Positions 27,996 through 35,488 of a stretch of 64,000 nucleotides of DNA are shown here, piece after piece. This DNA comes from JAFDZW01 sp964404255 (GTDB lineage Bacteria > Bacteroidota > Ignavibacteria > Palsa-1295). Under the pieces are notes generated by a model. The model saw nothing but the letters and a program-made list of their open reading frames with translations. It had not been told where the DNA came from and did no database searches. The stretch lies in assembly GCA_964404255.1 (NCBI GenBank), contig CAYOJJ010000003.1, positions 124,001 to 188,000 on the forward strand, read 5' to 3'. Numbering within the stretch: position 1 is the stretch's first letter; each line of letters opens with the position of its first letter. Both the position numbers and the translations under genes were made by a program.

Positions 27996-28480
27996 AAAAA
28001 ACGCTGGGCCTCGGTGATCTGCGTTTCATCGCAGTGCTCCCAGTCCACGTCTTCTTTTGAAATTGCTTTGCCATCAATAGAAGGCAGGTGCACCGCATAG
28101 GCGGCCAGATCGTAGTTGATCGTTCGGCTGGTGGCTTCAAGTGTTGCCACTTCACCGTAGAGCTTTTCGAGCGTTGATTCGATATCGGAGGCCCCGGGAT
28201 CATTCTTGGAAGTAGCCTCGGCAAGCTGCCTATGCAGTGCCGACCGACGTTCCTCCAAGCCCTCGAGTTTGCTGCCGATTACCTGCTGGCGGCGCAGTAA
28301 TTCCTTGTACTTTTGCTTGATCCACATAAGGGTAGGCATTATGGAACATACGGCCTCACGTCCGCTCTTTAAAACGAGGGTGATTTTCCGCTCGGAACGG
28401 GGTAACATATCCGTTTTTTTTACGCTGGATTCTGTTACATCCGGGGGTGTTTTGGTGTCTATAGTAGTGATGGTTTCCAT
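27983..28480 (-). CDS. Tail assembly chaperone (gpG-like, zero-frame product)
   Basis: The 165-residue protein is acidic and helical with a coiled-coil middle part (about 50-115) and ends ITEAQRFFLLR right after the slippery T7 run. It sits between the tail-tube region and the tape measure gene, the position of lambda G. Normal termination gives this short form; a -1 slip gives the extended form. The short and long forms normally coat the tape measure during tail assembly. Confidence 0.78.
   Translation of the reverse strand: METITTIDTKTPPDVTESSVKKTDMLPRSERKITLVLKSGREAVCSIMPTLMWIKQKYKELLRRQQVIGSKLEGLEERRSALHRQLAEATSKNDPGASDIESTLEKLYGEVATLEATSRTINYDLAAYAVHLPSIDGKAISKEDVDWEHCDETQITEAQRFFLLR
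27995..28001 (-). promoter_or_regulatory. Programmed -1 frameshift slippery site (T7)
   Basis: On the minus strand the frame reads CGT-TTT-TTT-CTC, giving seven Ts in the X-XXY-YYZ phase needed for a -1 slip of both tRNAs. In the zero frame translation ends four codons later (TAG at 27983); in the -1 frame it continues for 115 codons. The position between tail tube and tape measure genes is where such sites occur in tailed phages. Confidence 0.8.
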
Positions 28481-28571
28481 GTTGACTTTAATGGTTATTT
28501 AGATAAAAAGTAGGTCAGCAGCACGGGAAATTATGTAGAAGAAAATCAACAGAAAAAGAGGAGTTAAAACT

Positions 28572-28811
28572 GTGAAGTTCAAGTCCAGCTTTATCTATGG
28601 TTATACTTTGCTCACTATCGGTAGCTGGGTCGTCGTTCATAACTCGCATCCTACAGATGCTGGTATGCCGATGTACCAAGTACCATTACATTCAACGGCA
28701 ACCGTTATAGAAGATCATTCCCCGGAGACCGAGGAACTATCGTTCTTTACGCCCCGCGAAACGGCAACTTATAGTGTATCGGGTATGGCCATAGCCGTAC
28801 AGTCGAAGTAG
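28572..28811 (+). CDS. Small exported protein on the opposite strand (moron candidate)
   Basis: A 79-residue ORF starting with GTG, preceded by a good purine-rich ribosome site (AGAGGAG, 7 bases upstream). The N-terminus has a hydrophobic stretch (about 8-24) like a signal or anchor, the rest is polar. It runs against the surrounding tail genes and ends 4 bases from the convergent gene at 28816. No family recognised. The ribosome site is the main support. Confidence 0.5.
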   Translation: MKFKSSFIYGYTLLTIGSWVVVHNSHPTDAGMPMYQVPLHSTATVIEDHSPETEELSFFTPRETATYSVSGMAIAVQSK

Positions 28812-28815
28812 GGTC

Positions 28816-29385
28816 TTAATTCGAGACCATATATTCGGAAATTCTCCCGGCGATGGAGTTAAAGTCCTGCGACCTGATATCAAGGACGCTACTGGTACTC
28901 GGTAAGGTACTCTCCAAGAGCCGGTAAAAGAAAAACGCTATATTCCCGGGTGCGGTAAATTCTCCGTCTTTGGAATATAGCGTTATCTTTCCTTTGTGGG
29001 TGGTGAAGGCATAGAGCGTTTCACCGGTACCACCGACGACAATATCGGCAATAGTCTTACGGGGTACCGAAAAGAATTTATCGGTGCTTTTCTGAAGAAA
29101 GACGACATCGCCGACGATAGAAATCACCCCGCTCGGTAACGAGGCTTTAAAGACGTCGCCGATAGTGGTATCGATAAGAGCCGTACCGGTCGATAGGAGC
29201 GAGGAGAAATTATCGTCAATGACGTGGTCGTCATTCCTATCGATAAGCTCCTGATTATACTCGCCCATGACGATGGCATAGGCCAGGTCGCGGCGAGTAG
29301 CAAAATCGGCCATGTTCGCCAGCGTCGGTTCTATCTTTTTTAAGCGATCATCTAACTGGTCGCGAGTGTATTCGATGTCATTCAT
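28816..29385 (-). CDS. Phage tail-module protein, unknown
   Basis: A 189-residue soluble protein of mixed alpha/beta character with no recognised domain. It lies in the leftward late operon, 6 bases after the next upstream gene, between tail tube and chaperone genes, so a structural or assembly role is inferred only from position. Confidence 0.7.
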   Translation of the reverse strand: MNDIEYTRDQLDDRLKKIEPTLANMADFATRRDLAYAIVMGEYNQELIDRNDDHVIDDNFSSLLSTGTALIDTTIGDVFKASLPSGVISIVGDVVFLQKSTDKFFSVPRKTIADIVVGGTGETLYAFTTHKGKITLYSKDGEFTAPGNIAFFFYRLLESTLPSTSSVLDIRSQDFNSIAGRISEYMVSN

Positions 29386-29391
29386 GGGTGA

Positions 29392-29961
29392 TTATGTTTG
29401 GGGATTTCCGGCAGAAGTGCTGCTGTCAGCTTGGAGGTTACCGAAGGTCTCACGCTGAAGCGTCCGGCCAAGGGTGAGCTTATTCTCCTTGAAGGCAAAC
29501 TCGTTGATCTTTACGATTTCAAAGCCACCGACCGTACAGGAGAATTTTGTCTGCTCCTGCTGGCGTGGACTGCTATAGCCATGCTTCGGGAAGATGGAAA
29601 TCCGGTTATCGATCAGATGATCATTTCCTCGGTAATAGGACTTGAAAAACCAGAGTTGGTTATCGTCACACCAAAAGGCAAAGGAGCGGCGGCCCTTTAA
29701 GTACCTATTGTAAAAAGCAAAGTCGTCCACCGTATTCTGTGACGGTGAAGCCGAGCCGTCGATAATGAAGAAACCCGGAGCTTCAGCAATCTGACCGTCG
29801 CCATCAGTCTCAAAGATTTCCTCGGCAGTAAGTTCGAAGCCTTCGAGATAATGGCCGCACTCGATCCAGGTCTCGTTACGGGTAGTAAGATTATACGTAC
29901 CGATAAACGAACGGCGAAGCCGGGCCGTCGAGACCCTTCCTATATCTTTACCGGATTTCAT
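29392..29961 (-). CDS. Phage tail-module protein, unknown (beta-rich)
   Basis: A 189-residue protein rich in aromatic and beta-prone residues (SFAFWCDDNQLWFFKSYYRG). It starts at the base following the stop region of the 29962 gene (adjacent coordinates), so it is translated as one unit with it. It could be a distal tail component; no motif allows a name. Confidence 0.72.
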   Translation of the reverse strand: MKSGKDIGRVSTARLRRSFIGTYNLTTRNETWIECGHYLEGFELTAEEIFETDGDGQIAEAPGFFIIDGSASPSQNTVDDFAFYNRYLKGRRSFAFWCDDNQLWFFKSYYRGNDHLIDNRISIFPKHGYSSPRQQEQTKFSCTVGGFEIVKINEFAFKENKLTLGRTLQRETFGNLQADSSTSAGNPQT

Positions 29962-30417
29962 TTACCACAGAGCGTTGTCTTTGATGAGGGCCAGGTAGCG
30001 ATCATAGAACTCGTCGAACTGGTCGTAGTAGTTGGCTTGCTTTTCGACGAGCGTAAAGGTCTTGCGCTTAAGGGAGCGTTTATCCTGAAGGTACTCGAAC
30101 ATTACCCGTTTATCGGTCTCAAGGACAAACTCGGTCTCGAGCTTTCGAGAACCGAGTTTGCGTTGCCAGATAATATCTGAAGTAACCAGTCGTAGGAAAT
30201 TTTCCCGATGCGAGTCCACCAAAAGAGTGGCCGCACCGATTGTAATCTGCCAGACTTCTTTGATGAAGAATCCCCGGCCACCGGATACTCCGGTAGCCCG
30301 TAAGGTATCGGAGCGGTTGATGTCGAATCCCGGCTCTCTATCGACCGGAGTAAATTGCCAGCTCGTGGTTACCAGTGCACCGCTGGAATCGTAGTTGCTA
30401 AGTATAAAGGAATACAT
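29962..30417 (-). CDS. Phage tail-module protein, unknown
   Basis: A 151-residue protein with an aromatic-rich C-terminal segment (ANYYDQFDEFYDRYLALI). It directly precedes the 29392 gene. Upstream lies a 314-base hairpin-rich gap that ends at the tail tube gene. Confidence 0.7.
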   Translation of the reverse strand: MYSFILSNYDSSGALVTTSWQFTPVDREPGFDINRSDTLRATGVSGGRGFFIKEVWQITIGAATLLVDSHRENFLRLVTSDIIWQRKLGSRKLETEFVLETDKRVMFEYLQDKRSLKRKTFTLVEKQANYYDQFDEFYDRYLALIKDNALW

Positions 30418-30542
30418 CCGGTCTGAAGCTCGAAAAAAAGTTGATGAAGGACAAGCAGGACTGCGATCATTTCTGTAGAAAAACTGTATAATAGGTATCC
30501 AATGTAGATTCTCACGTGGTCTTCCGTGTCAAGAAAACTAAT

Positions 30543-30586
30543 GGGCCGAAGTCTGGATGGGTGAATGAATATAGATACTTCGGCCC
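30543..30586. other. Long hairpin A in the 30418-30731 gap
   Basis: The gap of 314 bases between two tail genes holds no convincing ORF but three hairpins. Hairpin A pairs GGGCCGAAGT (30543-30552) with ACTTCGGCCC (30577-30586) around a 24-base loop. It is preceded on the plus strand by AAGAAAACTAATG (30531-30543), repeated at 30685-30697 next to hairpin C. It could be a terminator, a processing site or part of a small RNA. Confidence 0.55.
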
Positions 30587-30610
30587 GTTTTATGAGTTTC
30601 TCTGCACCAC

Positions 30611-30656
30611 GGGGCCGGACCTTGTGATGATGGGATATGAAAATATCACCGGCCCC
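30611..30656. other. Hairpin B with internal mini-hairpin
   Basis: GGGGCCGG (30611-30618) pairs with CCGGCCCC (30649-30656), and a small GATAT-GAAA-ATATC hairpin lies inside the loop (30634-30647). Second of three hairpins in this gap. Confidence 0.5.
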
Positions 30657-30700
30657 ATGATTGTTCTTCTCTCACTCTCACGATAAGAAAACTAATGTCT

Positions 30701-30733
30701 AAAAAGCCGGAGTGTTCGCACCCGGCTTTTTTT
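30701..30733 (-). terminator. Bidirectional terminator after the tail tube gene
   Basis: AAAAAGCCGG (30701-30710) pairs with CCGGCTTTTTTT (30722-30733). In the minus direction it overlaps the tail tube stop codon and ends in a U tract. It may partly uncouple the abundant tail tube message from the downstream tail genes. Confidence 0.75.
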
Positions 30734-31349
30734 ATACGGCTTGCAATACCTTGCCATGCTGGTACGGACTGGCAAGGGCCGGAACGGTAATTCCGGTAAA
30801 GAGCGAGTCTTCCGGGGCGTCGGCAGCAGCCGAACCGTTGGCATCGATGCTGAAGGCAGAGATCTTAATCTGATTCCACTGCTTGGCTTTCGAGCTATCC
30901 TGTCCGCCAGCCGGTTTAAACTGGCCGATGAAATAACGACAACGATGCTTGCCTGCAATATCCTTATAGAAATAATACATATCGAAGACGGGCTTATTAC
31001 TATCGAACGAGGAGCCTTTGGAGCCGACCTTCGCGTTGTTGTCTTCCATCACCAGTTCATCCCCGGAGGTATCGGCACTGGTGGCCGGAGCGAGTAACTC
31101 CAGCATATTCATGCGCTCGGTATCGTTTTCAATGATCGTAGCAGTCAGCAGATACGAACCGTCGTCCTGACGCGGACAGGCGGACTCGACGAGGTTACCG
31201 AGGAAATGGGCTGTTCCGCCGTCTTCGCCAAAAATATCGTCGGTAGTGCGGGCGATATATTTTCCATCGGTACCAATATCTTTTTGCACGATGACAAGGT
31301 TATTACCACCGTCTCTGGTGGCCAGAGACAGGTTCTTTGTTAGTTGCAT
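30732..31349 (-). CDS. Major tail (tube) protein
   Basis: A 205-residue beta-rich protein with an ordered hydrophobic/polar pattern and a region GSSFDSNKPVFDMYYFYKDI typical of tail-tube folds. Supporting context: a strong terminator at its end (as for highly expressed tube genes), position downstream of the connector genes and upstream of the tail chaperone and tape measure. The name is by position and character; no exact family is recognised. Confidence 0.68.
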   Translation of the reverse strand: MQLTKNLSLATRDGGNNLVIVQKDIGTDGKYIARTTDDIFGEDGGTAHFLGNLVESACPRQDDGSYLLTATIIENDTERMNMLELLAPATSADTSGDELVMEDNNAKVGSKGSSFDSNKPVFDMYYFYKDIAGKHRCRYFIGQFKPAGGQDSSKAKQWNQIKISAFSIDANGSAAADAPEDSLFTGITVPALASPYQHGKVLQAV

Positions 31350-31376
31350 TGTTTGTTGACAGGGCTGTTAAAAGGC

Positions 31377-31384
31377 TATATTTG
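31377..31384 (+). promoter_or_regulatory. TATATTTG promoter of the 31408 gene
   Basis: TATATTTG matches the TANNTTTG -7 element, with TTTGTTG about 20 bases upstream (31352-31358) as a -33 element. It lies 24 bases before the ATG of the small plus-strand gene and in the divergent gap with the tail tube gene. Confidence 0.6.
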
Positions 31385-31407
31385 TAGATTCACAATTTCA
31401 TCTATCT

Positions 31408-31632
31408 ATGGCATCTGCCGGACCTATTACCATTACCTTTCACAATGTTACCGATAAAGCTCGTTATGCCTGCGTCGCTAACGATGTCTGCAAAGCCTGC
31501 CCACCGAAAAGCGATACCAGTTGGATATTCATCGGCACCACAGTTGTGCACGTAAATGATAAGGCAAAATTTGATAAACCTCTAAAATCCTACACGGTCG
31601 ATAAAGATCAAACCATCGTTATCGATTACTAA
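31408..31632 (+). CDS. Small cysteine-containing protein with own promoter (moron)
   Basis: A 74-residue protein, beta-rich and with three cysteines (ACVANDVCKACPPKSDTSW). It is transcribed against the late operon from its own promoter, the classic design of a lysogenic moron gene. The 3' end overlaps the convergent gene at 31629 by 4 bases. No family is recognised; expression in the lysogen is inferred from the promoter. Confidence 0.65.
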   Translation: MASAGPITITFHNVTDKARYACVANDVCKACPPKSDTSWIFIGTTVVHVNDKAKFDKPLKSYTVDKDQTIVIDY

Positions 31633-31829
31633 GCAGGGACGACCTTCGCGGCCTTCCAGACATTCTCCTCCGTGAGTTCTTCTTCAGAAGGAATGCCAAC
31701 GATCCGGGAGGCGATCTTTCGCTTGTCCGCGTCGAAAAAATTCACGCGGACGATACTTTCATTCTTGGCTTTATAGTCGGCAAAATGCGCCTCGAGTCCG
31801 GCAACCAGTTGCGGTATAATAGCGATCAT
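31629..31829 (-). CDS. Small phage protein, unknown
   Basis: From the ATG at 31829 (1 base after the stop of the upstream gene) the product is 66 residues, beginning MIAIIPQLVAGLEAHF. The frame is open to 31856 but the overlap with the upstream gene makes the later start better. It lies between head-tail and tail tube genes and may be a tail-completion factor, by position only. Confidence 0.6.
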   Translation of the reverse strand: MIAIIPQLVAGLEAHFADYKAKNESIVRVNFFDADKRKIASRIVGIPSEEELTEENVWKAAKVVPA

Positions 31830-31830
31830 A

Positions 31831-32439
31831 TTACTGAGCTGAGATCTGTAAGGCAATGGCGGACTCGCAACTAAGCGTTGCTCCGGCGCTTCCGGTTAAT
31901 GTAGCGGTGATGGCAATACCAAGCCCGGCATTAAAATTGACACCGTTAAAAACGGTACCTGCATAGAAGGCCCCAAACGAATTCTCGGAAAAACTTTCCG
32001 GCGTAAAGGCACTCAGTTCATGAGCGGCGTTCGTGCGGGCTTTATTACGCACGACAAGGGCGTTACCCGCACGAACGAATACCAGTCGGCACAGGGCGCG
32101 CATCGTGGTTTCGTCATCGATAGGTTGAGCCGCTCCCAATGAAATATGGAAGCTGTTACAATAGAAATTCATCGTGAGCGAAGTAGAGTCACCGGAGTAA
32201 TTTTCTATCTTGAGTAGAGCCGTCAGTTCGACCATATCGCCGTCCTGCATTCCGTTAATAATCGTTGCGATCAGATTGCTGTCAACGTTCGGTGTATCGA
32301 CGGCGGTGACGGTTAAGTCCGGCGAGAGGTTCTTCACGCTCCCTCCGCCGAAATTGATGGTTTCGGCTTCGTCGTCGAAACTCGCCGAGGGAAAAAAACC
32401 AAAGCGTTTAAAAAGTCGGTACCAATAGGTTTTCTGCAT
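31831..32439 (-). CDS. Phage virion-module protein, unknown
   Basis: A 202-residue, glycine/serine/alanine-rich beta-type protein (GLGIAITATLTGSAGATL near the C-terminus). It is placed between the head-tail connector and tail tube genes. A structural or decoration role is possible. The 168-base gap upstream contains interleaved inverted repeats. Confidence 0.65.
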   Translation of the reverse strand: MQKTYWYRLFKRFGFFPSASFDDEAETINFGGGSVKNLSPDLTVTAVDTPNVDSNLIATIINGMQDGDMVELTALLKIENYSGDSTSLTMNFYCNSFHISLGAAQPIDDETTMRALCRLVFVRAGNALVVRNKARTNAAHELSAFTPESFSENSFGAFYAGTVFNGVNFNAGLGIAITATLTGSAGATLSCESAIALQISAQ

Positions 32440-32495
32440 ACATCCGTTTTCTTGTTAATAAGCGTAGTAGCTGTTGATAATCTCGTCCAAACTGT

Positions 32496-32568
32496 TGGCT
32501 CGGGTAGTAGCATAAATTATAGGGGTATCTGGGGAGAAACCACTATAATTAATTGTCTCCCCGAGCCA
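32496..32568. promoter_or_regulatory. Three interleaved inverted repeats (pseudoknot-capable leader)
   Basis: TGGCTCGGG (32496-32504) pairs with CCCGAGCCA (32560-32568); AATTATAG (32515-32522) pairs with CTATAATT (32543-32550); GGGGAGA (32531-32537, in the loop of the second stem) pairs with TCTCCCC (32556-32562, outside it and overlapping the first stem by three bases). The arms interleave, so pseudoknot or mutually exclusive folds are possible. It sits in the minus-strand leader of the 31831 gene. Confidence 0.5.
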
Positions 32569-32607
32569 TTATTATTTTGACCCGCCCGACACGGCGAAGG
32601 TCAGCAT

Positions 32608-33093
32608 TCAAATACTCATAAGGCCAATATCTCCGTCGTCGCTATCCCAGCCAAAGTCTTCATTTCGTTCGGCGTCGTAATAGGCATCGGCAAAAAAAGG
32701 CGAGATAAATGTCATGGCTTCCGAAACCCAAAAGTCGGTAATGATCGAAATCTCATCGGCATTGCCAAACTTTGTCGTGGCTCGTCCAACACTCGATTCG
32801 AGTTTATATCCGGTCTGCTGAAGCTGGACATTCGTCAGGACTATCGGTAAGAATGAAAGTGCAAAGCGGGCCTCGGCATTTTTGAAGGCTTCTTTCATCG
32901 CTTGCTCTTCTTCACTCGAGTGTTCGTCGTAACTGGCAGCGAGCAGGTACTGTTCTTTAGTGACGAGCATTCGGGTATGCCAGGAGGCTTCGGTTAATGC
33001 GGCGGTAAGTTGAGAGTCATTCGCTCCACCTTCGGCAACCGAGAGGAGGCTTCCGATGGAGCGAACGTCGGCGATCTGAGCGATCGTGGTCAT
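32608..33093 (-). CDS. Head-tail connector-like protein
   Basis: A 161-residue, mostly helical protein (MKEAFKNAEARFALSFLPIV) with an acidic C-terminal tail (DSDDGDIGLM). Position directly after the capsid gene and the helical content are as expected for gp6-type head-tail adaptors. Not proven by a motif. Confidence 0.6.
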   Translation of the reverse strand: MTTIAQIADVRSIGSLLSVAEGGANDSQLTAALTEASWHTRMLVTKEQYLLAASYDEHSSEEEQAMKEAFKNAEARFALSFLPIVLTNVQLQQTGYKLESSVGRATTKFGNADEISIITDFWVSEAMTFISPFFADAYYDAERNEDFGWDSDDGDIGLMSI

Positions 33094-33184
33094 TGGCAGG
33101 TTATTATGAAAAGTGATAAAGCGAGTCCGATTGGGGTGGCCAGTCCTAAAATTATTAATAGGCTTGGGCGCACCCCCTTTTTTC

Positions 33185-34657
33185 TTATGGTTTAGCTACG
33201 GACATTCCTTCGGGATTAAAGAGCGCGTAATCGATCCAAGAGGTAAGGCGGTAAATGATACCGCCGGGCTGGACGTGGCGTTCGATAATGATACCCTCGT
33301 TGTCGTTGTCGAGGATACCGAAAATGAGATTCGTATAGCGGGCGAGTAACGTATTCCCACTATTGAGGTAGCGATGGGTCACAATCGAGTGGCCGGAGAA
33401 ATTCTTTTTATCCTCGGTCTTTCCGATAACCGCCGTCAGGCCATCGGTGCGGTCGCCGAGATCTTTCAAATATTGCTTCCAGTCTTTCCATGAAGAGAGC
33501 AGGAGCATATCCTCATCATAAAATCTATCGTTGACTCCGCCAAGCTGGGCATCGATAAGAGCCTGAAAGACCTCCTGCGGAGAAAGCGTACCGGTGTTCA
33601 TACGCTGGCTGCTTGGTACGAGCGAGTCGGCAAGTTTCAACCACCCGATGCCAACGGCGGTCGGGTCGGTGACCAGTTCGACGTCGTCGGCAGTATCGGA
33701 AATGGCATTAAAGCCCGCCCACTGGAAGCGGTTACGCATCCCTTTGATAAACTTATCGAAAATGATATTTTCGAGTCCCGGGATATTATGCTTGTGCAGT
33801 TGAATCGTCTCGGTGGTAAGTGCAAACTCGATATCGACTTTTTTCAAATCGAGACCGACGCGGGAGTTCATCACTTTCTGACGGTTATTGTCGTTCGGTG
33901 CGTAGCCGACCGGTAAGCGCCGAAGCTGAATGTTATCCCCGTCGATAATCTCTGCCGTGTATTTCTTCGACGGAGCTTTGATGACCGTTACTTTCGAGAG
34001 GATTTCCGAGCCTTCGACCATCAGATCGATAAGTCCGGAAGCCTGCTCCGGTATCCACGACCCGGGTGTAAAGTCAAGCGGCGAGATGGAGTCTTTCTTT
34101 ACATCGAGCGAGGGACGTAACCCTGCAAGCTGCATTTTTAATAAGGCGAGGGCTTGCTTCGGGTCGTCTGATTTTAGAGTGGTTGAGGTATCGGTACGCT
34201 CAGCTGTGAATCTGATCTGAGCACTTTTTCGGGTGACTTTTATATCACTGGATTTGGTAGGATTGGTAGAAGGGTCGCTCGAACCCGGGTCGGGATTAGT
34301 GGCGGGTGTAGTTGTGGAGGCGGGATCTGCTTCGGGAGTGGCCGAGTCGGTGGCCACCATTTTAGCGGCTAACTCCTCGACACTCATTTTAAATAATTTA
34401 GCGAGGGCCTTGATACCTTCCGGCGTAACGTCGAATCCCTTTCCCGTTTGCACGAAATCGAGATACTGTTTTACATCGGAAAGCCCGAGGGCTTCGGCTA
34501 CATCTTTTTCGGCAAATCCACGAGTGAGCCGCTCGGACTCGATGGCAGCAGCGGCATCTTTATTTACTGATATGAACTGCGACCAAAAGGGGTCGCCTTC
34601 GGCTTTACTTAGCGAGATAATAAAAGAAGCGAAAGTCGCTTTCGATAGAATAGTCAT
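33185..34657 (-). CDS. Major capsid protein with N-terminal HTH-like and linker regions
   Basis: From the ATG at 34657 the product is about 490 residues. The C-terminal two thirds (about 165-490) read as a capsid-type body with LDFTPGSWIPEQASGLIDLM and ALTTETIQLHKHNIPGLEN. The N-terminal ~100 residues contain an XRE-like helix-turn-helix pattern (FAEKDVAEALGLSDVKQYL, then VTPEGIKALAKLFKMSVEEL), followed by a T/P/D/S-rich linker (about 105-145). The N-terminal part may act as a built-in scaffold removed by the protease encoded upstream. The frame is open to 34696 but the ATG at 34657 fits better. Confidence 0.75.
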   Translation of the reverse strand: MTILSKATFASFIISLSKAEGDPFWSQFISVNKDAAAAIESERLTRGFAEKDVAEALGLSDVKQYLDFVQTGKGFDVTPEGIKALAKLFKMSVEELAAKMVATDSATPEADPASTTTPATNPDPGSSDPSTNPTKSSDIKVTRKSAQIRFTAERTDTSTTLKSDDPKQALALLKMQLAGLRPSLDVKKDSISPLDFTPGSWIPEQASGLIDLMVEGSEILSKVTVIKAPSKKYTAEIIDGDNIQLRRLPVGYAPNDNNRQKVMNSRVGLDLKKVDIEFALTTETIQLHKHNIPGLENIIFDKFIKGMRNRFQWAGFNAISDTADDVELVTDPTAVGIGWLKLADSLVPSSQRMNTGTLSPQEVFQALIDAQLGGVNDRFYDEDMLLLSSWKDWKQYLKDLGDRTDGLTAVIGKTEDKKNFSGHSIVTHRYLNSGNTLLARYTNLIFGILDNDNEGIIIERHVQPGGIIYRLTSWIDYALFNPEGMSVAKP

Positions 34658-34737
34658 GGTGATTCGGCTGTAAGGCAAAAAAAAGTGATAAGGCAATACT
34701 AATGGAGTCTCTCAGGCATACTACTAATGAAACGAAC

Positions 34738-35298
34738 CTATGAGCGAGCACGAGCTCGCGGCACACTACCCCGAGACCTGGCTAATGGTCTCACGGCTTT
34801 TACATTCTTGGTTTTATAGAGTCCCTGTCCTGCAAGTGACAAACCACCGATTTCATCGAGACGCGATTCCATCTCGGCAGAAAGCTCGATGGCGACGACC
34901 CAAGCCCCTTTTGCGATACCGGGGAAGCGTTCATCAGGGCCACCCAGAATGAAACTCTCGACGACCGACCCCTTGCCCGGATCGAAGTCGTGCTGGAAGT
35001 CGATCATTTTCACGAGGCCCAGACGCAGGAACTCGTGAGCGGCGTCGCGGATGACTTCTTCAGAAGCGTAATCTCCCTGCGTATCGATCAGACCGGGTTC
35101 ATAGACCACTCCGAAGAGCAGTCGGCGGTCTGCTTCTTTTCTGAGGATTCTCACCGGTAGCTCGAACCCGCCGTCGTCGGACTTGACGACTACTCCCCGG
35201 CGATTAGCGGGATGCTTGACCAGCGAAATATACTGGACTCGTAGCTGGGCAAATTCTCCCTTTGCAAAATTTTCTTTTGATACAGAGGCAAACGACAT
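34738..35298 (-). CDS. Prohead protease, XkdF type
   Basis: A 186-residue protein matching the XkdF/Peptidase_S78_2 pattern: GVVYEPGLIDTQGDYASEEV, an aspartate-rich DFQHDFDPGKGSVVESFI block carrying the conserved histidine, and PGIAKGAWVVAIELSAEM. These serine proteases mature the prohead. It is the first gene of the leftward late operon, directly before the capsid gene. The C-terminus is arginine-rich (ARSRGSVPRARARS). Confidence 0.82.
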   Translation of the reverse strand: MSFASVSKENFAKGEFAQLRVQYISLVKHPANRRGVVVKSDDGGFELPVRILRKEADRRLLFGVVYEPGLIDTQGDYASEEVIRDAAHEFLRLGLVKMIDFQHDFDPGKGSVVESFILGGPDERFPGIAKGAWVVAIELSAEMESRLDEIGGLSLAGQGLYKTKNVKAVRPLARSRGSVPRARARS

Positions 35299-35334
35299 TT
35301 TTTAAGGCAGTTGGAAACCGGTGCTAAAACTTAC

Positions 35335-35464
35335 CTTACAAAAATGCACTGGTAACTCGAAAAATCCAAGAACTCCGATGGTAGATATGGGTAGATATAC
35401 ATCTATACACATCTACCATCGTAAGGCTTTGAATTTCCGGTTTGCCAGTGCATTTTTGTAAGCG
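35335..35464. promoter_or_regulatory. Concentric inverted repeats: divergent late promoter/operator
   Basis: An 18-bp arm CTTACAAAAATGCACTGG (35335-35352) is perfectly inverted at 35447-35464, and an inner 11-bp arm CGATGGTAGAT (35376-35386) is perfectly inverted at 35413-35423. Both pairs share the same centre (35399.5). Inside are four GTAGAT-type half sites, two per orientation, about 10 bp apart. The outer arms each place a TTTTTG element 20-40 bases ahead of the first gene of either late operon, so both should respond identically to one activator. Confidence 0.8.
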
Positions 35465-35488
35465 AGAGTTTGCCCAAGTGCCTACAAC

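Noticed and set aside
27886..28224. A 112-codon minus-strand ORF across the end of the chaperone gene
   Set aside because: It is in the third frame, with a composition (many R, P, S) typical of a shadow; the -1 frame of the chaperone gives far better protein sequence.
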